A stretch of DNA of 21,091 bases from Candidatus Aminicenantota bacterium (GTDB taxonomy: Bacteria; Acidobacteriota; Aminicenantia; Aminicenantales; UBA4085). The position numbers and the translations under genes are program-made. The notes under the pieces were generated by a model. That model made no database searches and was not told where the DNA came from. It saw nothing but the letters and a program-made list of their open reading frames with translations. Numbering within the stretch: the stretch's first letter is position 1; each line of letters opens with the position of its first letter. Positions 14,759 to 21,091 of the stretch are shown here, piece by piece. The stretch is from the NCBI GenBank assembly GCA_003154255.1, contig PMCY01000186.1, positions 1,846 through 22,936 on the forward strand. Reading direction: 5' to 3'.

Positions 14759-16525
14759 ATGGACTTCATCCGCCTACGCGGGATCGGGGTGTCGCCCGGC
14801 ATCGCCATGGGCGAGGCCCATTTGACCGGGCGGATCCTTTTCACCCAGCGCAAGGAGTATGTCCCGCCCCACCGCGTCGACGAGGAAATGAAGCGCTTCC
14901 GCGCCGCCGTCGTCCGCACCCGCGAGGATCTCGTCCGCGTCCAGGACGTGATCCGGGCCAAGGTCGGCGACGAACATGCCTTTATTTTCGACGCCCACCT
15001 GATGATCCTCGACGATCCTTCGCTCATCTCGGGCATCGAGCGCCTCATCGGCGAGGAGAACGTCCGGGCCGAAAGCGCCCTGTCGGAAGTCCATTCCCGC
15101 TACGAGAAGATATTCGAAACCATCGCCGACGACTATATGCGCCAGCGCAAGTCGGATATCACGGATGTCCTGTCCAAGCTGTACCGCAACCTGGAGCTGG
15201 GCCCCGAGGAAGAGCCGGACATGACCGGCCAGACGATCATCGTGGCCCACGATTTGCTTCCCTCCGAGGCCGCCCTCCGCCTCAGCCTGGGCAACGTCCT
15301 GGCCGTGGCCATGGACCAGGGCGGCCAGACGTCCCACGCCGCTATCCTAGCCCGCTCCATGAACATCCCGACCGTCGTCGGCCTGCACGACATCACCCGG
15401 CGCATCCGCAATCGCGACATCCTCATCGTCGACGGCACGGACGGCGAGGTCATTGTCAATCCGCCGCCGGCTGTGCGCAAGGAGTTCCTGGGCAAGAAGG
15501 AGAAATACGACGTCTACCGGCGCGAGCTGCGCAAGGTTGCCAAGTGGAAATCCGTCACCCTGGACGACGTCCGCTTCACGCCGATGGCCAATCTGGAGCT
15601 GCCCGAGGAAATCCCCCACGCCCTGTCCTACGGGGCCGAAGGCGTCGGCCTCTTCCGCTCGGAATTCATCTATCTGCAGCGTTCCACCTTACCCACCGAG
15701 GACGAGCATTACGCCGTCTATGCTAAACTTGCCAAGGACGTCTTTCCCCGGCCGGTCTATATCCGGACCATCGACATCGGCGGCGACAAGAGCCTGCCCC
15801 AGCTCCAGATCGAGAAGGAATCCAATCCCGCCCTCGGTTTGCGGGCCATCCGCTTCTCCCTCAAATTCCGGGACATGTTCCGGGTCCAGCTGCGGGCCAT
15901 TCTGCGGGCCAGCGCCCTGAAGAACGTCCGCGTCACCATCCCCATGATCACCGAGGTCGAGGAGATCGGCGAAGTCAAGCTCCTCTTCGCCGAGATCAAG
16001 GAAGAGCTGGCCGGCAAGAAGATCCCCTTCGACCCGAACATCCCTTTGGGCGTCATGATCGAGGTTCCGGCGGCGGCGGCCCTGACCGACCTCCTCATTA
16101 AGGAAGTGGACTACCTGAGCATCGGGACCAACGATCTCATCCAGTATTATCTGGCCGTGGATCGCTCCAACGAGCATGTCTCCTATCTCTACAAACCCCT
16201 CCACCCTTCGGTTCTGCGCCTGCTCCGTTTCATCATCGAGGCCGCGGTCCGGGAAGGCAAGGAGGTCTCGATCTGCGGGGAAATGGCCGCCGATCCTCTT
16301 GCGGCCATCGTCCTGCTCGGCCTGGGCCTCAGGACTTTCAGCATGAACCCGATATTCATCCCCCGGGTCAAAAAGGCCTTGCGGGCGGTCGACACCCGGA
16401 CGGTTCGGCGGGTGGTTCACCAAGCCCTCAACCAGGCTTCCGCCCAGGCCATCGAGGAGACCATCATCGAAAAGCTGCTGGTCCGCCACCCCGCCGCGTT
16501 TCTTCAGATCGGACCTTTGTCCTAA
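14759..16525 (+). CDS. ptsI: PTS enzyme I (phosphoenolpyruvate-protein phosphotransferase)
   Basis: The product is 588 aa, standard for enzyme I without a GAF domain (so not the PtsP form). The N terminus LRGIGVSPGIAMGEA is typical. The phospho-histidine is His193 in GGQTSHAAILARS. The PEP-binding barrel has EGVGLFRSEFIYL (about 294-306), IDIGGDK and NPALGLRAIRF. Cys506 lies in SICGEMAADPLA. It takes phosphate from PEP to HPr His15. It is the last gene of the operon, and a hairpin follows its stop. Confidence 0.96.
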   Translation: MDFIRLRGIGVSPGIAMGEAHLTGRILFTQRKEYVPPHRVDEEMKRFRAAVVRTREDLVRVQDVIRAKVGDEHAFIFDAHLMILDDPSLISGIERLIGEENVRAESALSEVHSRYEKIFETIADDYMRQRKSDITDVLSKLYRNLELGPEEEPDMTGQTIIVAHDLLPSEAALRLSLGNVLAVAMDQGGQTSHAAILARSMNIPTVVGLHDITRRIRNRDILIVDGTDGEVIVNPPPAVRKEFLGKKEKYDVYRRELRKVAKWKSVTLDDVRFTPMANLELPEEIPHALSYGAEGVGLFRSEFIYLQRSTLPTEDEHYAVYAKLAKDVFPRPVYIRTIDIGGDKSLPQLQIEKESNPALGLRAIRFSLKFRDMFRVQLRAILRASALKNVRVTIPMITEVEEIGEVKLLFAEIKEELAGKKIPFDPNIPLGVMIEVPAAAALTDLLIKEVDYLSIGTNDLIQYYLAVDRSNEHVSYLYKPLHPSVLRLLRFIIEAAVREGKEVSICGEMAADPLAAIVLLGLGLRTFSMNPIFIPRVKKALRAVDTRTVRRVVHQALNQASAQAIEETIIEKLLVRHPAAFLQIGPLS

Positions 16526-16538
16526 TCCTCTCTTCCCC

Positions 16539-16560
16539 CTCGGTCCGTACCCGGGCCGAG
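16539..16560 (+). terminator. Possible terminator after ptsI
   Basis: A 9-bp GC-rich stem (16539-16547 with 16552-16560, one G-T wobble) has a 4-nt loop and can be extended by CCCC/GGGG arms. It begins 13 nt after the stop. No T-run follows, so intrinsic termination is uncertain. Confidence 0.4.
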
Positions 16561-16613
16561 AGAGGGGCGGACAGGGTTGGGCAGGTTATAGATTTTCGAG
16601 AGAGGAGAGAGTC

Positions 16614-16922
16614 ATGGAAGGACAAGCGTTCGCCATCAGCAACATCATCGTCGGGATCGTGCTGCTTCTCTGGGCGGCGATCATGGGACTGGCGATCATC
16701 GCCTTTGGTCAGCTTCTGCTGGCCATCCGCGAGGTCGCTTTCAACACGCGCAAGGAAGGCGTGCACGGGGCCCACTACAACATCCTGCTCATCGTGGCCA
16801 AGATCAATAATCTTCTGGGCTGGCTGGTGCTGGGGCTGGGAGTCATCCTGGGCATCTACATGATCGTCGCCGGGCACCCCATCATCCTGCAAATGCAGGT
16901 GCCGGCCAACCCGCCGGTTTGA
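16614..16922 (+). CDS. Small two-helix membrane protein of unknown function
   Basis: The product is 102 aa. Two hydrophobic helices (about residues 8-36 and 67-88) flank a polar loop with IREVAFNTRKEGVHGAHY, and a short Pro-containing tail follows. GAGGAG lies 6 nt before the ATG, and a TATAGA-like -10 sits about 25 nt upstream, so it may be transcribed separately from ptsI. I do not recognise the family. Size and topology fit a small inner-membrane accessory protein. It ends 15 bp from the convergent cupin gene. Confidence 0.7.
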   Translation: MEGQAFAISNIIVGIVLLLWAAIMGLAIIAFGQLLLAIREVAFNTRKEGVHGAHYNILLIVAKINNLLGWLVLGLGVILGIYMIVAGHPIILQMQVPANPPV

Positions 16923-16937
16923 TCGGGGCGGGCGGGA

Positions 16938-17324
16938 TCAGCGGGACGAACGCCCGTAGGCGTCGTCCAGCCGGACGATATCGGCTTCGTCCGAATCACC
17001 CAGCCAGATTTCCATGATCCGGGCGGGAAGGGAGCCGACCGAACGGAGGCGGTGGGATGCCCCGCGGGGGATGTAGATCTCCTCGTTGGGCGCCGGCCGC
17101 CACGTCCGCTCCCCCACTGTTATTTCCAGGCCTTCGTCCAGGGCGATCCAGTATTCCGCCCGGCGCTTGTGGTACTGCAGGGACAGCGTGCCGCCGGGAT
17201 CGACGGTGATGATCTTAATGGCCCCGGCGGTCTCGTGGGGGAAAGACCGATACTTGCCCCAGGGGCGCCGGTCTTCCAGGATGAGGGCGCGATAATCTCG
17301 TTCGTCGTCAGAAGGGGACTTCAT
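16938..17324 (-). CDS. Cupin, mannose-6-phosphate isomerase type II C-terminal-like
   Basis: The product is 128 aa and a single cupin of the phosphomannose isomerase II type. It has RPWGKYRSF, DPGGTLSLQYHKRRAEYWIA, YIPRGASHRL and IVRLDDAYGR. In bifunctional ManC/AlgA this domain follows a nucleotidyltransferase; here it stands alone. Metal-binding His and Glu residues of the cupin core appear present (YHKRRAEYW, GASHR). It may isomerise mannose-6-phosphate/fructose-6-phosphate or act on a related sugar. The start ATG 17324 lies inside the ssb 3' end (17-nt overlap). A longer frame from 17516 overlaps ssb and has no homology in its extension. Confidence 0.85.
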   Translation of the reverse strand: MKSPSDDERDYRALILEDRRPWGKYRSFPHETAGAIKIITVDPGGTLSLQYHKRRAEYWIALDEGLEITVGERTWRPAPNEEIYIPRGASHRLRSVGSLPARIMEIWLGDSDEADIVRLDDAYGRSSR

Positions 17325-17796
17325 CGTCGCCGCCGGCGTCACCCGGCGTGTCTTCTTCACCGGGGAATTCGGAGACGGCCGGATCCTGGTGGAAATCCGA
17401 TCCCGCCGCGGCGTGCGGCGCGTTGCCTTCGCCGCCCCCCGAACCGGCATCGCGGCGTCCAAGCAGGACGATGTTGTTGGCCACGACTTCCGTGGTCGTC
17501 CGCTTGTTACCGTCACGGTCCTGCCATTCGCGCGTGCTCAGCCGGCCTTCGACAAGGATCTGCTTGCCCTTGTCTATGTAGCGATCGCAAAAATCGGCTT
17601 GCGGGCCCCAGACGACGATGCGGTGCCATTCCGTCCGCTTGGTCGATTCGTTGGTCGACTTGTTGTAGATGCTCTCGTTTGTGGCCAGGGTAAAATTGGC
17701 CACGCGCTGCTCCCTCTGGGGAAGGACCCTCAATTCGGGCTTCCGCCCGACGTGGCCGACGAGGATGACCCTGTTCAGGCTGTTGACGTCTCTCAT
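17308..17796 (-). CDS. ssb: Single-stranded DNA-binding protein SSB
   Basis: The product is 162 aa. The OB fold (about 1-112) starts SLNRVILVGHVGRKPELRVL and has TEWHRIVVWG and GKQILVEGRLSTREWQD. A Gly-rich acidic tail ends DDEVPF, the partner-binding tip. It binds single-stranded DNA in replication and repair. It overlaps cpoB by ATGA, so it is expressed at least partly with the tol-pal block, which is not its usual setting (rpsF-ssb-rpsR or uvrA). Confidence 0.95.
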   Translation of the reverse strand: MRDVNSLNRVILVGHVGRKPELRVLPQREQRVANFTLATNESIYNKSTNESTKRTEWHRIVVWGPQADFCDRYIDKGKQILVEGRLSTREWQDRDGNKRTTTEVVANNIVLLGRRDAGSGGGEGNAPHAAAGSDFHQDPAVSEFPGEEDTPGDAGGDDEVPF

Positions 17797-18674
17797 TTGC
17801 CTTGCAGCTCCTTGATCTTTTCCTGGGCCGCCTTGGCTTCTTCTTCGAGGGGGTACTTAGCGATGAGGAACTTGAGCACGGCCACGGCCTCGTCCTTCTT
17901 CTTCATCTCGACCAGGGCCAGGCCCTTCTTGAGATATCCGGCGGCGATTTTGTCGCTGAGCGGATAGGTCATGATCAAATCGTCCAGGGCGTCGACGGCC
18001 TTGGCGAACTTCTTCTGGCTGTAATAGCACTCGCCGATCATATAGAGGGCGTTGTCGGCCTTGGGGCTGGCCGGGAAGGATTCGCGGTACATGGCGAACC
18101 CGTCGATGGCCAGGTCGTAGTTGCCCTTCTCATAATCGGAAAGGGCGGTGTTGTAAACGTCTTCGGGGGCCAGGTTGGACGCGGGGGTAGCGCTGGGGAC
18201 GGTTCTGCCGTCCTTGTCTTTGGCCGCATCCCCCGTGCGGACCGGTTCCTTGTCTTTGGGTTTCTTGCCGCTCGGGGCTTTGTTGTCCTTGGCCGCCGGC
18301 TCGGATTTCTCCTCGACCGGCGGGCGGGTTTTCAGGCCGGCCACGTCATCGCCCAGACGCATTAGGGTTGAATCGATCTGCGAAAGCTTATCGATCAGGA
18401 CCTGGTATTGCGAGGGAACGTTTCTCAGGCCCTCCTGCGTCTTGGACTGGTCCGCCTGCAGGAGCCGGAATTGGTTTAGGAGGTCCCGAACCTGCTCCCG
18501 GAGCTGACGCAGGTCATCCCCCGCCTGGTCGATTTTCTTGTCCAGACGGAGGACTTGCTGTTTGAGGAGTTGGACGTCCTCATACATCAGCTCATAGCTC
18601 TTTTTTTCCCGGTCCTGGGCGGTGGCCGCGAGGGCCAATAGAAGGACAAGCGCCGCCCCGAGGGCTTTTTTCAT
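17793..18674 (-). CDS. cpoB: CpoB/YbgF-like Tol-Pal coordinator with TPR repeats
   Basis: The product is 293 aa. A signal peptide (about 1-19) is followed by a coiled-coil region (about 24-115, heptad-rich), a Lys/Pro/Asp-rich linker (about 120-165) and TPR repeats (about 170-290). The TPR part has DVYNTALSDYEKGNYDLAID, ADNALYMIGECYYSQKKFAKA and LIAKYPLEEEA. In E. coli CpoB links outer-membrane constriction to peptidoglycan synthesis at the septum. Its position directly downstream of pal supports the call. The start has no clear ribosome binding site and lies 12 nt after the pal stop. Confidence 0.9.
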   Translation of the reverse strand: MKKALGAALVLLLALAATAQDREKKSYELMYEDVQLLKQQVLRLDKKIDQAGDDLRQLREQVRDLLNQFRLLQADQSKTQEGLRNVPSQYQVLIDKLSQIDSTLMRLGDDVAGLKTRPPVEEKSEPAAKDNKAPSGKKPKDKEPVRTGDAAKDKDGRTVPSATPASNLAPEDVYNTALSDYEKGNYDLAIDGFAMYRESFPASPKADNALYMIGECYYSQKKFAKAVDALDDLIMTYPLSDKIAAGYLKKGLALVEMKKKDEAVAVLKFLIAKYPLEEEAKAAQEKIKELQGK

Positions 18675-18686
18675 GGGAAACCCGGT

Positions 18687-19232
18687 TTATTTTTCTATGA
18701 TCAGGAATTGGTCGCGGCGGTTCTTGGCCCAGGCCGATTCGTCCTTGCCCATGTCCAGCGGCTGGCTCTTGCCGTAGGAAATTGTTTTCATTCGCTCGGC
18801 CGGGATGCCCAGGGCCGTCAGGTAGTCGTAAGCGCTCTTGGCCCGCTTCTCGCCCAGGGCCAGGTTGTAGTCCTCGGTTCCGCGTTCGTCGCAATGGCCC
18901 TCGATGAGGATCTTGACGCTTTTCCACTTTTTCAGCCAGCCCGAGTTCCCTTCGAGAATGGGCTTGGCGTCTTCGCGGATAACGTACTTGTCATAGTCAA
19001 AATTAATCATGGCCAGCGGCTTTTCCTTGTTGATCTGGTCGAGCGACTTGGACATGAAGAGCTCTTCTTCGGACAGGGCCGGCTTCGTCACGGGGGGCGG
19101 GACGAATTTTTCGGCCTGGGGCTGTTCCTTGACCTGCGGCGGCGGGGGGGTGGGCTGGGTTTTCGCCTTGCAAGCCGACATGAAGGCCAGGGCCGTAAAA
19201 CAGACCAAGGCCAGGATCATAATGCGTTTCAT
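18687..19232 (-). CDS. pal: Peptidoglycan-associated lipoprotein Pal
   Basis: The product is 181 aa. The signal ends in FMSAC with the lipidation Cys at 21 (lipobox slightly off consensus at -3). A Pro-rich linker (TPPPPQVKEQP) follows, then an OmpA-C domain (about 75-181): INFDYDKYVIRE, ILIEGHCDERGTEDYNLALG and KNRRDQFLI. It anchors the outer membrane to peptidoglycan and binds TolB. The start ATG 19232 has GGAGG 4 nt upstream; an in-frame extension to 19325 lies in the promoter region and is rejected. Confidence 0.95.
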   Translation of the reverse strand: MKRIMILALVCFTALAFMSACKAKTQPTPPPPQVKEQPQAEKFVPPPVTKPALSEEELFMSKSLDQINKEKPLAMINFDYDKYVIREDAKPILEGNSGWLKKWKSVKILIEGHCDERGTEDYNLALGEKRAKSAYDYLTALGIPAERMKTISYGKSQPLDMGKDESAWAKNRRDQFLIIEK

Positions 19233-19296
19233 GACGCCTCCTCTTTGAGTGGTGTTATAGGGAATAAAGACTTTATAGCCCATAGCAGTAGCCCCT

Positions 19297-19325
19297 TTTT
19301 TACAACAATCGGCAGGGGTTGTCAA
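19297..19325 (-). promoter_or_regulatory. Promoter of pal-cpoB-ssb
   Basis: TTGACA (19325-19320, perfect), a 17-nt spacer and TAAAAA (19302-19297) on the minus strand. The leader of about 58 nt includes GGAGG. AT tracts just upstream (about 19330-19375), striking in this GC-rich window, could act as an UP element. No clear terminator for tolB is seen in the 171-nt gap. Confidence 0.65.
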
Positions 19326-19403
19326 TTCGCATCAAAACGTTTTTTTCAAAAAATATGTAGAAAAATAGACTTTTCCCCCCGTAGGATTGCGGATTTCGCT
19401 CTC

Positions 19404-20702
19404 CTAGTTGCTCCAGTCCCCCAGCTTGTTGTCGCCTTTGGCGGTCAGAGGACGGAGGTTGGCCCCATCGAGATCCACGGACCAGAGCTGGGTCCCGCCC
19501 TTCATGTTGGAGGTGAAGACGATGTGCCGGCCGTCGGGCGACCAGGTCGGGGATTCGTTGCGGGCGTTGGTCTCCGTCAGCTTTTGGAAAGACGTCGAGC
19601 GTATGCTGTAGACGTAGAGATCAAAGAGGTTGTCCACACGGGCCACATAGACGATGCGGTCGCCCGTCGGGGACCAGGCCGGCGAGTCGTTCCAGCTGGC
19701 CCCCATGCTGATCCGCCGGACGTTGGAGCCGTCGACGTCCATGATGTAGATCTGGGGGGTGCCGCCGCGGTCCGAAGTAAAGGCGATCTCCCGGCCGTTG
19801 GGAGACCACGTCGGGGCGGTGTCGATGGATGGGTTGAACGTCAGCCTTCGGATCCTGCCCACGCGCGTGGGCCCGAATTCGATATCGGCCACGTAGATTT
19901 CGGCGTTGCCCTCGAACGTGGAACTGAACGCCAGCTTCTTCCCGTCCGGCGACCAGGCCGGGCTGAAGTTTCCGCCGCGCAGGCTGACCGCCGTGCGCTT
20001 GCCTTCATAAACATCGAGGATGTAAATCCCGGCCGTTTGCTGCTGGTAGGACATATAGGCGATATGGGCGGCGTCGGGCGACCAGGCCGGCGTATAATCG
20101 GTGACCTTGTTGAAAGTCAGACGGGTCTGGTTGGCCCCGTCGTAGTCCATCATGTACAGCTCGTCGTTGCCGTCGCGGTTGGAGACGAAGGCGATCTTGG
20201 ATGTGAAGAGGGGCTTCTCGCTGTAGGCTTTGAGGATCTCGTCGGCGGTCTTGTGGGCCAGGTAGCGGAGGTCGGTCTTCTTGGCCTGATAACGCTTGCC
20301 CGGAATGATCGTCTTCTGGGATTTGACATCGTAGAAATTGCGCTCAAAGACGATGTCTCCTCCCGCGGCCAGCGAAACCTCGCCGGTCAGAAGGACGGCC
20401 GCGCCGATCGATTCCCAGTCTTTGTACACGATGCTGCGGGGATCCAGGGTTTTGATATAGGCGTAATAGCTCTTGGGCAAGACCTGGAAGATGCGGCTGT
20501 ATTTCAGATCGGCCTCCAGGACGTCGTGGATCTCGGCGGCCATGGCCTGGGCTGGGCCCGAGGCGGCAAACGACGGCAGGGCGAACGCAATGGCCGGCAT
20601 GCCGTCCTTGATGAGCAGGTTGACTTCCTGCTGGGCGCCGGCCGGCCGGGCGCCGCCGAGGAGGAGGATGAGTAAGGCCGAAAAGATGAATGTCTTTTTC
20701 AT
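19404..20702 (-). CDS. tolB: Tol-Pal system protein TolB
   Basis: The product is 432 aa. A signal peptide (about 1-23, ending AGA/QQ) leads to an N-terminal alpha/beta domain (about 25-165) with [16 protein letters not shown] and [11 protein letters not shown] beta-propeller of PD40 repeats follows (about 170-430), recognisable by repeated [23 protein letters not shown] and YIMDVDG motifs. It is periplasmic and contacts Pal and TolA. It overlaps the upstream TonB/TolA-like gene by ATGA. Confidence 0.96.
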   Translation of the reverse strand: MKKTFIFSALLILLLGGARPAGAQQEVNLLIKDGMPAIAFALPSFAASGPAQAMAAEIHDVLEADLKYSRIFQVLPKSYYAYIKTLDPRSIVYKDWESIGAAVLLTGEVSLAAGGDIVFERNFYDVKSQKTIIPGKRYQAKKTDLRYLAHKTADEILKAYSEKPLFTSKIAFVSNRDGNDELYMMDYDGANQTRLTFNKVTDYTPAWSPDAAHIAYMSYQQQTAGIYILDVYEGKRTAVSLRGGNFSPAWSPDGKKLAFSSTFEGNAEIYVADIEFGPTRVGRIRRLTFNPSIDTAPTWSPNGREIAFTSDRGGTPQIYIMDVDGSNVRRISMGASWNDSPAWSPTGDRIVYVARVDNLFDLYVYSIRSTSFQKLTETNARNESPTWSPDGRHIVFTSNMKGGTQLWSVDLDGANLRPLTAKGDNKLGDWSN

Positions 20703-21091
20703 TTGCTGTGCTCGAAGACGAGTCGGATTCCCAGGTATTGTTCGTCGTAGTCCGCCGGGAGGGGCGGGAACGGCGCCGAGGTGATGACGGCCCTCTTGGC
20801 CGAGAGGTCCAGGGAAGGCAGGCCGCTGGATTCCTTCACCTCCACTTCGGAGATCGAGCCGTCCCTGAAAATGCGGAAATAGACCGTCGTCTGGAACGTC
20901 CCGTCGACGCCAGGATCGACGAGCGAGGTGAACCAGCGGGCCGAGATACGGTCCTGGATGGTCTGGAGATAATAGGCGTAGGGAAAATTGTCGATGCCGA
21001 GCTGGCCCCCGCCTCCGCCGGATCCGTCGCCGCTGCCGGGTCCGACGCCGCCGATTCTCAGCCCCGCTCCGCCGGCGCCTTGCCCGCCGGA
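20699..21091 (-). CDS. TonB/TolA-like C-terminal domain protein (3' part, runs off the window)
   Basis: The last 130 codons are visible. A glycine-rich linker ([14 protein letters not shown]) precedes a TonB-C-type domain: [51 protein letters not shown], then [19 protein letters not shown] before the stop. Its place directly before tolB makes it the TolA equivalent, linking TolQ/R (expected beyond the right edge) to TolB/Pal. The N-terminal membrane anchor is outside the window. Confidence 0.88.
   Translation of the reverse strand, partial: SGGQGAGGAGLRIGGVGPGSGDGSGGGGGQLGIDNFPYAYYLQTIQDRISARWFTSLVDPGVDGTFQTTVYFRIFRDGSISEVEVKESSGLPSLDLSAKRAVITSAPFPPLPADYDEQYLGIRLVFEHSK

Noticed and set aside
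17325..17516. Longer start for the cupin gene inside ssb
   Set aside because: The extra residues are an out-of-frame reading of ssb with no cupin homology; RPWGKY lies at the expected distance from ATG 17324.
1..21091. CRISPR arrays, tRNAs, rRNAs, transposases or phage genes
   Set aside because: No regularly spaced repeats, cloverleaf-like sequences or recognisable mobility genes were seen on reading both strands.

Overview
This is a GC-rich bacterial chromosome segment with a diderm (LPS and Tol-Pal) gene set. It carries no tRNA, rRNA, transposase, phage gene or CRISPR array that I can see. Gene content and order fit an Acidobacteriota/Aminicenantota-like lineage or another deep-branching diderm: recJ-lptCA-lptB-rpoN-hpf-hprK-rapZ-PTS, a complete tolA/B-pal-cpoB block, and a DUF5916-type outer-membrane protein. 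The lineage is inferred from gene content only.

Region 1 (1-6235) is read mainly on the minus strand. It holds the 5' part of ftsY, a secreted protein of unknown role, a secreted tandem PepSY-like protein, a broken DUF5916/CBM9-type outer-membrane gene, a sensor histidine kinase and an OmpR-type response regulator. Three copies of a direct repeat with 11-bp spacing (TTCA-N7-TTCA) lie upstream of the regulator, the DUF5916 gene and the PepSY gene. I read this as a local envelope-sensing regulon. Two gene-poor stretches (1200-1742 and 5741-6235) are rich in inverted repeats and share a diverged dispersed repeat.

Region 2 (6236-16525) is a tight ten-gene plus-strand operon with frequent ATGA overlaps. 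It contains recJ, an LptC-LptA fusion, lptB, rpoN, long-form hpf, a truncated hprK, rapZ, a mannose-family EIIA, HPr and enzyme I. It links LPS transport with sigma-54 and with a PTS phosphorelay that has no sugar permease here, so its outputs are probably regulatory. A good promoter places the transcript start almost at the recJ ATG.

Region 3 (16614-21091) has a small two-helix membrane protein on the plus strand. Opposite it is a minus-strand block transcribed from the right edge inward: a TonB/TolA-like protein (partial), tolB, pal, cpoB, ssb and a phosphomannose-isomerase-type cupin. Pal has its own strong promoter in the tolB-pal gap.

Main points of interest are the candidate two-component regulon, the minimal HprK lacking its N-terminal domain and the usual histidine, the LptC-LptA fusion, leaderless-looking promoters at ftsY and recJ, and the dispersed intergenic repeat.
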